Shown one piece after another: positions 7,841 to 15,112 of a DNA stretch of 35,322 nt (within the stretch, counting starts at the first letter, position 1; each line of letters starts with the position of its first letter). The notes under the pieces were generated by a model. It had not been told where the DNA came from and searched no databases. It worked only from the letters and a program-made list of their open reading frames with translations. The stretch is from CAYFUR01 sp964346275. GTDB taxonomy: Bacteria; Sumerlaeota; Sumerlaeia; SLMS01. The stretch lies in NCBI GenBank assembly GCA_964346275.1, contig CAYFUR010000031.1, forward strand, positions 1 through 35,322. Direction: 5' to 3'. The position numbers were made by a program, and so were the translations under genes.

Positions 7841-8425
7841 TCAGTCCGCGTGATTTGCCTTGTCTATACGCCGGATCACGCGGGCGGGATTTCCCGCCAG
7901 GACGCAATGCCCCTCTTCATGGCTTTTCGTCACAACGGCACCCGCGCCGACAACGGTGTGATCACCCAGCGTAACGCCTGGGAGGATGATGCTGTTCATT
8001 CCCAGCCAGCAATGCCGCCCGAGGCGGATGGGCGGCGCTTTCAGCCAGGCGTCGTTGCGTTCGGGATCATGGTTGGCGCTGATCAGGCCGACGCCGGGCC
8101 CCAGGTTTGTATAGTCGCCGATTTCGATGCCATTGAGCGCTTGGATATAACAGTTGGGGGAATCGCCGGGAAACGTCGCTTTCCCAAGCTTCACCCGCCG
8201 GGGGGCATGAACGGTGGTGGTGAAATGCACGGGCCAGGGAACGTGGCGATTGATTCCGATCAAGCGGCCGAGACGCCACCAGATCCCAAACCGCACGGGG
8301 CAGCCCTCGGGAATGCGAAAGAGCGCCATGGCAAAGCGTTTGGCCGTGCTGCGCGCAGCAGGGGAGCGGCCCCGGCGGGCCTCCATAACGTATTCACGCT
8401 GGCTCGGCGGACGGAATTGGGTCAT
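7841..8425 (-). CDS. left-handed beta-helix (hexapeptide) acyltransferase
   Basis: This 194-residue protein has hexapeptide-repeat turns typical of the LacA/NodL/CysE type: IEIGDYTNLGPGVGLI, IRLGRHCWLGMNSIILPGVTLGDHTVVGAGAVVTKS, then the closing GNPARVIRRI. SANHDP contains the His expected to act as the general base. The N-terminal 70 residues (RFGIWWRLGRLIGINRHVPWPVHFTTTVHAP) resemble those of sugar or serine acetyltransferase-like enzymes. The usual donor is acetyl-CoA or another acyl-CoA; the acceptor is unknown, possibly a cell-surface sugar. There is no strong ribosome site before the ATG at 8425; an internal ATG (MEARRG) is an alternative start. It lies 36 bases downstream of dnaN, so it may be read through from that gene. 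Confidence 0.82.
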   Translation of the reverse strand: MTQFRPPSQREYVMEARRGRSPAARSTAKRFAMALFRIPEGCPVRFGIWWRLGRLIGINRHVPWPVHFTTTVHAPRRVKLGKATFPGDSPNCYIQALNGIEIGDYTNLGPGVGLISANHDPERNDAWLKAPPIRLGRHCWLGMNSIILPGVTLGDHTVVGAGAVVTKSHEEGHCVLAGNPARVIRRIDKANHAD

Positions 8426-8461
8426 TGGCGATTTTCGCGCTCCGGATGAGCGGAGCAGAAA

Positions 8462-9634
8462 TCAGTAGCCTTCTTCCGCTTCTTCGTCGGCTGGCTCTGG
8501 CGGGCGCACATCCGCCAGCTTGATCGGCATCAAAAGTGAAAGGCGCGTTTCTTCGTCCTTCGACCGGAAAACGACCGGAGCCGTGGAACTTTTGACGAGC
8601 AGCTTGAGTTCCGACGATCCAAAGCGCGAGAGCGTTTCGACGAGGAACTGGTAATTAAAGGCCATTTCAATCGTTGAGCCGCTATACTCCATGGGGATCT
8701 TGCCAGAGAAAGTGCCCAGGTCATGGGCCATCGAGTGGAACTCGCATGCGTTATCCACGAGTTTCAGGATGATGGATTTGTTCTTGTCGTCGGTGGTCAC
8801 GCCGGCGCGGCGGGCGCCCTGGAGCATCACGTCGCGGTTGAAGTCGATCTCGATGGGGAATTCTTTCGGAATCACCGAATCACAGTCGGGGTATTTTCCT
8901 TCGATGCCATTGCAGCGATAGAGGATGTTCTCGAAGCGGAAGGAAATCTGGCGTCCCGAGGAGGATTCGGGGGAGGACACTTCGACTTCCACCGGCCCTT
9001 CGTTGCCGAGATTACGCTGGAGGTTATCGAGGAGCTTGCGTGGCACAATGACCTTTGCGTCCCCTTTCCCTTCCACTTCGGGAACGGTGCTGCTGATACG
9101 GGCGAGTTTCTTTCCGTCCGTCGCTGTCAGGCGCAGTGTGTGGTCGCCCAGTTCGAAATAAACGCCCAGGAGAACCCGGCGATGATCCTTGCCCGGGAGG
9201 GCGTAGGCGGTGCTTTCGATCAGGTGCTTAAGGACTTTCTGGGCAATCTGGAATTTGGATGCGCCAGCAACCGCCGGCCACTGGGGAAAATCGTCGGCCG
9301 GGATCGTCATCAGGTTGTATTCATTATTCTCGCAGCGGACGACCACCTTGCCTTTGCTCTCCTCGAGAGTCACCTCGCAGTTGGGCGGAAGAACACGCAC
9401 GAGTTCGCGAAACGTATCGGCGGGGATCGTCGTAATGCCCTGTTTCTCCACGGTGGCGTTTACGTTTACGGTGACCATGGCCTCCATGTCTGTGCCGCGG
9501 AACTGGACGCCCTGGTCGGACGCCTCGATCAGCAAATTGCTGAGGATCGGCGAGGGCCCAGCCGACTTCTCCACGAGATTGGAAACAACGGTCGCTGCCG
9601 ATTCGAGATCTTTTTGTGCCAGTTTGACAAGCAT
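8462..9634 (-). CDS. dnaN: DNA polymerase III sliding clamp (beta subunit)
   Basis: At 390 residues this has the standard clamp length and three repeated domains of about 125 residues. Recognisable segments are MLVKLAQKDLESAATVVSNLV at the start, ILSNLLIEAS and VQFRGTDMEAMVTV in domain I, LPGKDHRRVLLGVYFEL and LRLTATDGKKLARIS in domain II, and the late LLMPIKL, which replaces the usual LMPMR(L/V) near the C terminus. An acidic tail (EPADEEAEEGY) extends beyond it. The ATG at 9634 is preceded by GGAAG at suitable spacing; an open frame further upstream is not part of the gene. It encircles DNA and tethers the replicase. No dnaA, recF or gyrB is adjacent, so the usual origin-linked arrangement is absent here. 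Confidence 0.95.
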   Translation of the reverse strand: MLVKLAQKDLESAATVVSNLVEKSAGPSPILSNLLIEASDQGVQFRGTDMEAMVTVNVNATVEKQGITTIPADTFRELVRVLPPNCEVTLEESKGKVVVRCENNEYNLMTIPADDFPQWPAVAGASKFQIAQKVLKHLIESTAYALPGKDHRRVLLGVYFELGDHTLRLTATDGKKLARISSTVPEVEGKGDAKVIVPRKLLDNLQRNLGNEGPVEVEVSSPESSSGRQISFRFENILYRCNGIEGKYPDCDSVIPKEFPIEIDFNRDVMLQGARRAGVTTDDKNKSIILKLVDNACEFHSMAHDLGTFSGKIPMEYSGSTIEMAFNYQFLVETLSRFGSSELKLLVKSSTAPVVFRSKDEETRLSLLMPIKLADVRPPEPADEEAEEGY

Positions 9635-9719
9635 GGAAATCTTCCGCTCGCTGGAATATGAGGTGATGGTGTCCGCACGGTGGCCGAACGCGATTTTTCC
9701 CGTCCCCGGCGCCCGGGTG

Positions 9720-10268
9720 TCAAGCCAGAGGATGGCCTTCGTTGCGCGTGGCAAAATACAACCCGGCATAAACCTTGGGGTCGATAAGAATTCCCCGCTT
9801 TTCCCACTCGGCCAGCCGCGCGGGAGCCTCTTCCAGGCTGACTTCGTGGACCCGGATGTCCTCGTTTCCGACGCCACCACCCCCGTGCTTGCGTTCCAGG
9901 CCCAGCGCTTCCACGAGAATGATGTGTTCGTTGCTCAGGCCCGGCGAGGGCGGCCCGCCAGCCAGGCGCTTGATTCTGCTGGCCTGATAGCCCGTTTCTT
10001 CAAGCAGCTCGCGAAGGGCCGCCGCCTCGATATTCTCGAGATCTTCGCCTTCTTCATCGCCCACCAGTCCGGCGGGCATCTCGATGCAGTTGGCGTTCAT
10101 CGGCGGACGGAACTGTTCGACCAGGAGGATCTTTTTCCCAGGCGTCAGAGCCAGGATGACCACGGCGTATTTCGCCCGTGTGCGTTCGGAATACTCCCAG
10201 CCCTCTTTGGATAAGAGCCGGATGTGTTTTCCCTCTGCCAGCAATTCGAGAGGCTTTTTGTCTGCCAT
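9720..10268 (-). CDS. NUDIX hydrolase, ADP-ribose pyrophosphatase type
   Basis: The 182-residue protein carries a NUDIX box ending in E-N-I-E-A-A-A-L-RELLEETGY, with the catalytic REXXEE core intact. The leading Gly-to-Glu spacing looks two residues longer than the textbook pattern. Before it are AVVILALTPGKKILLVEQFRPPMN and IEMPAGLV, both typical of the NudF/ADP-ribose and nucleotide-sugar pyrophosphatase group. The ATG at 10268 follows GGAAGGA by about 8 bases; this start is preferred to an upstream one at 10352, whose extra codons overlap the terminator of the propionate operon. dnaN starts 85 bases downstream on the same strand. Likely a housekeeping enzyme hydrolysing ADP-ribose or a related nucleoside diphosphate derivative; substrate not proven. 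Confidence 0.88.
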   Translation of the reverse strand: MADKKPLELLAEGKHIRLLSKEGWEYSERTRAKYAVVILALTPGKKILLVEQFRPPMNANCIEMPAGLVGDEEGEDLENIEAAALRELLEETGYQASRIKRLAGGPPSPGLSNEHIILVEALGLERKHGGGGVGNEDIRVHEVSLEEAPARLAEWEKRGILIDPKVYAGLYFATRNEGHPLA

Positions 10269-10330
10269 GGGGCAATCCTTCCAGGCTTGAACTGAAAGGA
10301 GGATTTCACAGCCACCGCAGCGGGGCCAAA

Positions 10331-10365
10331 GAGAAAAGGCCCGGAGGAACAAAACCTCCGGGCCT
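10331..10365 (-). terminator. intrinsic terminator of the propionate operon
   Basis: A perfect 11-bp stem, AGGCCCGGAGG at 10337-10347 and its complement at 10355-10365, encloses a 7-base loop. Read on the minus strand the stem is followed by TTTCTCTTT, which fits rho-independent termination. It lies 30 bases after the CoA-transferase stop codon, marking the end of the operon that begins at mutA. Confidence 0.85.
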
Positions 10366-10394
10366 CAATCATCGTGGGGGGGAACTCGCGCTGA

Positions 10395-11900
10395 TTAGAA
10401 CTGCGTGAGGTCCAGGTCGGGAATCATCGCTCCCTGTTCCATGAGATTCAGGTGCATCTCGAAGCATTTGCGCAGGTCGTGGCGAATGTGGCCCTGGGGG
10501 GAGTTTTCGAGATACTTGCGGAGGTAGTCGCGAAACGCGGGATGGGCGCAATTGTTGATGATCGCGTGTGCTCTTTCGAGGGGGCCGAGGCCGCGGAGAT
10601 CGGCGATTCCCTGTTCCGTCACCACGATCTGCACCGAATGTTCGTTGTGATCCACGTGGGAACACATGGGAACGATGGTGGAAATCTTGCCGCCCTTGGC
10701 AAAAGAGGGACACATAAAGATCGACAGGTAAGCGTTGCGAGTGAAATCGCCGCTGCCGCCAATGCCGTTCATCATGTTCATGCCGCAAACGTGGGTGCTG
10801 TTCGCGTGTCCGTAGATATCCACTTCGAGAGCGGTGTTGGTTGAAATCACGCCGAGGCGGCGCACGACACCGGGGTTGTTGCTCAGCTCCTGCGGACGGA
10901 GAACGATGCGCGGACCGAAAAAGTCCATATTGTCATAGAGCTGCTGGAGCTTACCGGGGGTCAAAGTCAGGCTGGTCGCCGACGCGCCCTTCAGCTTGCC
11001 ATGAACCATCAGGTCCAGCACTGCGTCCTGAAAGACTTCTGAATACATCATGAAGGGGGGGACTTCGTCTGCTTCGCCAAGGCCGGACATCACGGCGTTG
11101 GCCACGTTGCCAACTCCCGACTGAAGGGGAAGGAATTCCTTGGGAATGCGGCCTGCCTGCTTTTCCTCGAGAAGAAAGCGCACCACGTTGTTGGCGATTC
11201 CCTGGCTGACCTGGTCCGGCGGGGCGAAGGCATTCACGTCGTCGGGCTCGTTGCTTTCAATGATACCGGCGATTTTCTTGGGATCGCAGGAAGCGTAGGG
11301 CCAGCCAATTTTGTCCAGGGGATGATAGATCGGAATGGGCGCGCGTTTCGGCGGGGGAGGCAGGATGTATATATCGGCCATTTCTGCCACACGCGGTGAA
11401 TGCTGCTGATTGATTTCAATAAACACCTTTTGAGCGCATTGCAGATAAGTGGGGGAGGCGCCAATGGAACTGGAAAGAAAGATCCGTCCATCGGAGGTTA
11501 CGCCGGTGGCTTCCACGACAGCGTAATCCACTTCGCCGAAAAATCCCTCCATCACAGTCTGGGGAACGTGGGAAAGATGCATGTCGACAAATTCGACCTC
11601 TCCGGCGTTCATCTGCTTCCGGAGAGTGCGGCTCGATTGATAGGGAGCACGCCAGGAAATAGCCTCTGCTTTGGCCAGTTCCTCATCGAGGTGCCCCCCT
11701 GTCGACGCACCGGTCAGCACGCGGATTTTGTAATCTTCGTTTTTCTCGTGAAGCTCTCTGGCGCGCTTGGCTATCGCGCGGGGGATGACCTTGGCGGCGC
11801 CAGCTGGGGTGAACCCGCTGAATCCGACGGTGGAGCCGTGAGGGATTTGTTCAGCTGCTTCTTCCGCGGTGAGCTGAGGATAGGAAGTGCGGTTTGGCAT
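10395..11900 (-). CDS. acetyl-CoA hydrolase/transferase family: succinate-propionate CoA-transferase
   Basis: The 501-residue length and motifs match class I CoA-transferases of the Cat1/AarC/ScpC group. Visible are HGSTVGFSGFTPAGAAKVIP near the N terminus, GFFGEVDYAVVEATGV, PLQSGVGNVANAV, and PPFMMYSEVFQDAVLDLM. Glu288 in the last motif is the expected catalytic residue that forms the glutamyl-CoA intermediate. The GNVANAV and GGSGDFTRNAYLS loops line the CoA site. Family members move CoA between acetate, succinate or propionate. Being last in an operon that produces propionyl-CoA from succinyl-CoA, it most likely transfers CoA from propionyl-CoA to succinate, releasing propionate and closing the cycle without ATP. 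Succinyl-CoA:acetate transfer is the main alternative. It starts 20 bases after birA and is followed by the terminator. Confidence 0.88.
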   Translation of the reverse strand: MPNRTSYPQLTAEEAAEQIPHGSTVGFSGFTPAGAAKVIPRAIAKRARELHEKNEDYKIRVLTGASTGGHLDEELAKAEAISWRAPYQSSRTLRKQMNAGEVEFVDMHLSHVPQTVMEGFFGEVDYAVVEATGVTSDGRIFLSSSIGASPTYLQCAQKVFIEINQQHSPRVAEMADIYILPPPPKRAPIPIYHPLDKIGWPYASCDPKKIAGIIESNEPDDVNAFAPPDQVSQGIANNVVRFLLEEKQAGRIPKEFLPLQSGVGNVANAVMSGLGEADEVPPFMMYSEVFQDAVLDLMVHGKLKGASATSLTLTPGKLQQLYDNMDFFGPRIVLRPQELSNNPGVVRRLGVISTNTALEVDIYGHANSTHVCGMNMMNGIGGSGDFTRNAYLSIFMCPSFAKGGKISTIVPMCSHVDHNEHSVQIVVTEQGIADLRGLGPLERAHAIINNCAHPAFRDYLRKYLENSPQGHIRHDLRKCFEMHLNLMEQGAMIPDLDLTQF

Positions 11901-11920
11901 AGAGCGTGGTTCTCCAAAAG

Positions 11921-12706
11921 TTATGTTTCAAGGTAAGTGATGGTGTTTTCGGAAGGGTGGCTTCCCTTCACCAATTGCTGCAATTCGCCGCAAGCAAATG
12001 CCCTTGGGCCGTGGCCGGTTTGCAAGAGTAATCGTCCCTGCTCATCGATTCCTTGAATTCTACCGGCAGGAGTTTCAGTTCCCTCACTGGTTCTGCGGCT
12101 GACAGACTCTCCGATCCAGGCGAGGCGGCTGCGGATTTCGGGAAGGAGGGGCGCCAGACCCTCTCGTTCAAAAAGGACCAGGGTTTCTTCGAGACGTCCG
12201 AGAAGCGCTGTGCGCAATTCTCCCAGATTCACGGAACGACCGAGTTCATCGGCGAGCGACGTAGCGGGCAGGCGGGTGTCGCCGCCAAGAGATGCGGCTT
12301 TGTAGTTGCCGTTCAATCCCATGCCGATCAGCAGCAGCGGCGGGCTTGGCGAAGTCGCCGTCTGGCAGAGAATCCCGGCCAGTTTCCTGCCGTTGGCAAG
12401 AACATCGTTCGGCCATTTCAACCTGCAGGAGAGCGTGTAAAGATCGTCCAGGCAGCTCGTGACAGCGCGGCCGATGGCCAGCGGCAGGGCTGTATAGGCA
12501 TCAAGAGGGCAAACGGATGGCCAGGCCACCGTCATCCAAAGCCCGCCCTTTGGGCTTTTCCATTCGCGGCCGCCACGGCCTTGTCCCGCCGATTGTTCAT
12601 CGGCGGTCACGGCGAAGGGTTCACCCTCCAGGCCCTCCTCTTTACAGAGGCGGCGGGCCTGGAGGTTTGTCGAGTCTACCACTTCGTAATGATACTGCCG
12701 GATCAT
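11921..12706 (-). CDS. birA: biotin-protein ligase, single-function (no DNA-binding domain)
   Basis: This 261-residue enzyme joins biotin to a carrier lysine using ATP. The catalytic module begins almost at once: YEVVDSTNLQARRL, then SAGQGRGGREWKSPKGGLWMTV, the biotinyl-AMP loop, then LKWPNDVLANGRKLAGILCQT and LLIGMGLNGN. A small C-terminal domain follows (ESVSRRTSEG, AGRIQGIDEQGRLLL). There is no N-terminal winged helix, so it is not a BirA-type repressor. Start is ATG at 12706; a much longer open frame upstream lies antisense to nothing useful and overlaps mmdB out of frame. It sits directly after mmdB, and its natural client is the biotin carrier mmdC two genes upstream. Co-transcription would match ligase supply to carrier supply. 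Confidence 0.92.
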   Translation of the reverse strand: MIRQYHYEVVDSTNLQARRLCKEEGLEGEPFAVTADEQSAGQGRGGREWKSPKGGLWMTVAWPSVCPLDAYTALPLAIGRAVTSCLDDLYTLSCRLKWPNDVLANGRKLAGILCQTATSPSPPLLLIGMGLNGNYKAASLGGDTRLPATSLADELGRSVNLGELRTALLGRLEETLVLFEREGLAPLLPEIRSRLAWIGESVSRRTSEGTETPAGRIQGIDEQGRLLLQTGHGPRAFACGELQQLVKGSHPSENTITYLET

Positions 12707-12726
12707 CGCTGTTTCGCCTGAGGGGC

Positions 12727-14232
12727 TTAGCCGCCTCCGAGTGAGGAGAGAAGGACACCCGCCGCAACCGCCGAGCCGATCACGCCGGCCACATTCGGCC
12801 CCATGGCATGCATCAGCAGGAAGTTGTGGCGGTCTTCGTCGTGGGCAACCTTCTGGACCACGCGAGCGGCCATGGGGACTGCCGAAACGCCGGCAGCGCC
12901 AATCAGAGGATTGATTTTCTTTTCGCTCATCGCATTCATCGCCTTGGCAAAAAGAAGCCCCGTTGCAGTCGCAACTGCGAAAGCGAAGATACCAAGAACG
13001 AAAATGCCAATGGTCTGGACCGTCAGGAACGTGCTGGCCTGGGTTTTGGCGCCCACGGTCAAGCCAAGCAGGATGGTGACGATATCGATGAAGGTCGTCT
13101 GGGCTGTCTTGGCCAGCCGGTCTGTCACCGTGCACTCGCGAAGCAAGTTTCCAAAGAACAGCATCCCGAGCAGCGGCAGCGCGCCATTGGCGATAAAGGC
13201 CGTGAGCAAAAAGGCCGCGACGGGAAAGAGAATGCGTGTTGTTTTCGAAACATCGCGGGGAGCCGTCATGCGGATCAGGCGTTCTTTCTTCGTTGTCAGA
13301 AGGCGCATGATTGGTGGCTGGATGATGGGCACCATGGCCATGTAGCTGTAGGCGGAAAGCGCCACCGCGCCGAGAAGATGCGGGGCCAGCTTGGTGCAGG
13401 TGAAGATCGCCGTCGGACCGTCCGCACCACCGATGATCCCGATGGCCCCGGCTTCCTGAAGGTCGAACATGGGCAACGCCACAGCAGCCAAGAGGGCGGC
13501 AAAGATACCAAACTGAGCCGCCGCGCCCAAAAGGATCGTCTTGGGATTGGCCAGGAGGGGCCCAAAGTCGGTCAGAGACCCAACGCCGAGAAAGATCAGC
13601 GGTGGATAGAAGCCCCATTCAATTCCACGAAACAGAAACCAGAAGACCGAAGCATTGAAGGGATCCTGCTGGGAAGCCTTAACGACGACGCGATAGCGCC
13701 CGTCACCGGTCTGAGCGGGCTCGGGATCTTCCGGATAAGCCTCGCTCTCGTCCAGATCGGCGGGAACAAACACCTCGTGGCCGCCTCGAACTTCTTTGAC
13801 CCCCGGAGCTTCGTCGTTTCCTGCCGCGGACATATACTCTTCGGTATGGACCATGACGACGGCTGGATTATCCGGGTCCTGGGTTTCGATGAGGCTGCGG
13901 ACCGATTTGATCTTTGGCAGTTTTTCGAATGGACGGTAAGTTTCTTCTTCCGAGGTGATGGGATTAAAGAAACTGACCTCATCCACGGCATAGTATTCCA
14001 GCTTCGCTTCATCGGCGGGGCCATCATGGACTCCCAGATTCAGGCTCTGGAAATCGTAGGGGATGTTTCCGATCAACATGCCAAAGCCGATGGGGACCAG
14101 CAGCAGGGGCTCGAAACCCTTTCTGATGGCGAGGAAAATAAACAAAATCCCCACGCCAATCATCACAAGGCTGCCCCAGTTGAGCTGGCCAAAACCGGAA
14201 CTCGCAATAAAGTCTAGGAACGTTTCTGTCAT
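12727..14232 (-). CDS. mmdB: sodium-pumping methylmalonyl-CoA decarboxylase, beta subunit (membrane)
   Basis: This 501-residue membrane protein belongs to the OadB/GcdB/MmdB family, which decarboxylates carboxybiotin and exports Na+. Core motifs are FEPLLLVPIGFGMLIGNIP, LTDFGPLLANPKTILLGAAAQFG, IIGGADGPTAIF, AYSYMAMVPIIQPPIM and NPLIGAAGVSAVPMAARV. From remembered Klebsiella OadB numbering (433 residues), its functional D203, Y229, N373 and S382 correspond at a constant offset of 68 to D271, Y297, N441 and S450 here. All the extra length is therefore before D271. It consists of an acidic hydrophilic insert, about residues 61-190 (GVHDGPADEAKLEYYAV, then a Glu/Asp-rich run), between the second hydrophobic segment and FWFLFRGIEWGFYPPLIFLG. 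The ribosome site is distant (AGGAGG 20 bases up). Complex partners are encoded just upstream. Confidence 0.93.
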   Translation of the reverse strand: MTETFLDFIASSGFGQLNWGSLVMIGVGILFIFLAIRKGFEPLLLVPIGFGMLIGNIPYDFQSLNLGVHDGPADEAKLEYYAVDEVSFFNPITSEEETYRPFEKLPKIKSVRSLIETQDPDNPAVVMVHTEEYMSAAGNDEAPGVKEVRGGHEVFVPADLDESEAYPEDPEPAQTGDGRYRVVVKASQQDPFNASVFWFLFRGIEWGFYPPLIFLGVGSLTDFGPLLANPKTILLGAAAQFGIFAALLAAVALPMFDLQEAGAIGIIGGADGPTAIFTCTKLAPHLLGAVALSAYSYMAMVPIIQPPIMRLLTTKKERLIRMTAPRDVSKTTRILFPVAAFLLTAFIANGALPLLGMLFFGNLLRECTVTDRLAKTAQTTFIDIVTILLGLTVGAKTQASTFLTVQTIGIFVLGIFAFAVATATGLLFAKAMNAMSEKKINPLIGAAGVSAVPMAARVVQKVAHDEDRHNFLLMHAMGPNVAGVIGSAVAAGVLLSSLGGG

Positions 14233-14269
14233 AGTTTCAGACTTTCAGAAGACCTCCTGGAATGTCCGA

Positions 14270-14656
14270 TCATTCGAATTCGACGAGACCCTGGCCCGCC
14301 TGGACGGAATCGCCCGAGTTAACAAGCACAGCCTTGACTTTGCCCGCGGAAGGAGCAGACACAGAGGTTTCCATCTTCATGGCCTCAAGGAGCATCAATT
14401 CCTGATCGGGCTGCACTTCGTCGCCAGGTTTCACGTGAATGGCGCGCACTGTGCCAGCGATCGGCGAGGGAAAGACTTTGTCTCCGGCCGCTGCGGGCGC
14501 GGGGGCAGCCGTCTGCGCGGGAGCCGGAGCAGAGGCCGGCGTGGGCGCGGGAGCAGGATTGGCAGCAGGCGCGCTGGCAGCGCCGCCCTGCTGATCTTCC
14601 ACGATTTCCACGTCGACATCGTAGATCTTGTTTTCGACAGTCACTCTCAGTTTCAT
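14270..14656 (-). CDS. mmdC: biotin carrier subunit of methylmalonyl-CoA decarboxylase
   Basis: The 128-residue protein ends in a biotinyl domain with the EAMKMET motif; Lys94 is the biotin attachment site. The first 23 residues are a small beta-type head (MKLRVTVENKIYDVDVEIVE), as in MmdC and the end of OadA. They are joined to the domain by a flexible Ala/Pro linker at about 25-57, which lets the biotin arm swing between the cytoplasmic carboxyltransferase and the membrane subunit. SPIAGTVRAIHVKPGDEVQ and VKAVLVNSGDSVQAGQGLVEFE form the two halves of the barrel. Its ATG overlaps the mmdD stop as ATGA. In pyruvate or acetyl-CoA carboxylases the carrier looks similar, but the operon fixes the assignment. 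Confidence 0.93.
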   Translation of the reverse strand: MKLRVTVENKIYDVDVEIVEDQQGGAASAPAANPAPAPTPASAPAPAQTAAPAPAAAGDKVFPSPIAGTVRAIHVKPGDEVQPDQELMLLEAMKMETSVSAPSAGKVKAVLVNSGDSVQAGQGLVEFE

Positions 14657-15087
14657 CGTATGCCTTTCCGTAAACGGTGAGATTGGTGGATTTGGATGCG
14701 TCCGTATTCCGCCCAGCGGTTCGAGGGCGTCTGGGAAGTCATGCGGACCTGCTTGAGGCGGAAGGGCCGCCTTCCGACGACCGCGGCAACCGTGGCCGTG
14801 ATCACCGCCAGGGTTTCCGGCTCGATCCCTTCCTGAATGTCCGGAGCCTTGGGAGGCGTTGGGACGGACTTCGCTTTGTCTTGAGGCTTCGGTTTTTCCA
14901 CGGGCGTTTCCTTCTTCTCCGCTCCGGCGCGATTGACCACTTGGAGTAAAACCCAGATCAGAATCAGGGCGGAAAACACGACGGCCATTCCCGTGGCCAT
15001 GATTTGCAACCCACGGTTGAGATCGTCGTTTCCAGAAGCTTCCCCGGCCTGGCCAAGCAGCACCAAGAGATTGATGGAGGTGGTCAT
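14653..15087 (-). CDS. mmdD: OadG/MmdD-type small membrane subunit of the sodium pump
   Basis: This 144-residue protein has one transmembrane helix near the N terminus (NRGLQIMATGMAVVFSALILIWVLLQVV) and a charged linker rich in Lys, Pro and Glu (about 55-88). The C-terminal segment, IEPETLAVITATVAAVVG then WAEYGRIQIHQSHRLRKG, is the pattern of OadG-like subunits, whose tail holds the carboxyltransferase to the membrane complex. The usual size is 80-140 residues. GGAGAGGAAT precedes the ATG at 15087; a longer frame upstream is the shadow of mmdA's tail. It is placed between the carboxyltransferase and the biotin carrier genes, the order seen in other decarboxylase operons. Confidence 0.85.
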   Translation of the reverse strand: MTTSINLLVLLGQAGEASGNDDLNRGLQIMATGMAVVFSALILIWVLLQVVNRAGAEKKETPVEKPKPQDKAKSVPTPPKAPDIQEGIEPETLAVITATVAAVVGRRPFRLKQVRMTSQTPSNRWAEYGRIQIHQSHRLRKGIR

Positions 15088-15112
15088 ATTCCTCTCCGTT
15101 CGAGGATGAGTA

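Noticed and set aside
9635..9880. Upstream extension of dnaN
   Set aside because: Clamp proteins begin with the MLVKLAQ-type segment and a ribosome site lies right before that ATG. The extension overlaps the NUDIX gene.
11921..13618. Very long open frame running from birA back through mmdB
   Set aside because: Only the birA part is protein-like. The upstream portion is mmdB read out of frame, with abnormal composition.
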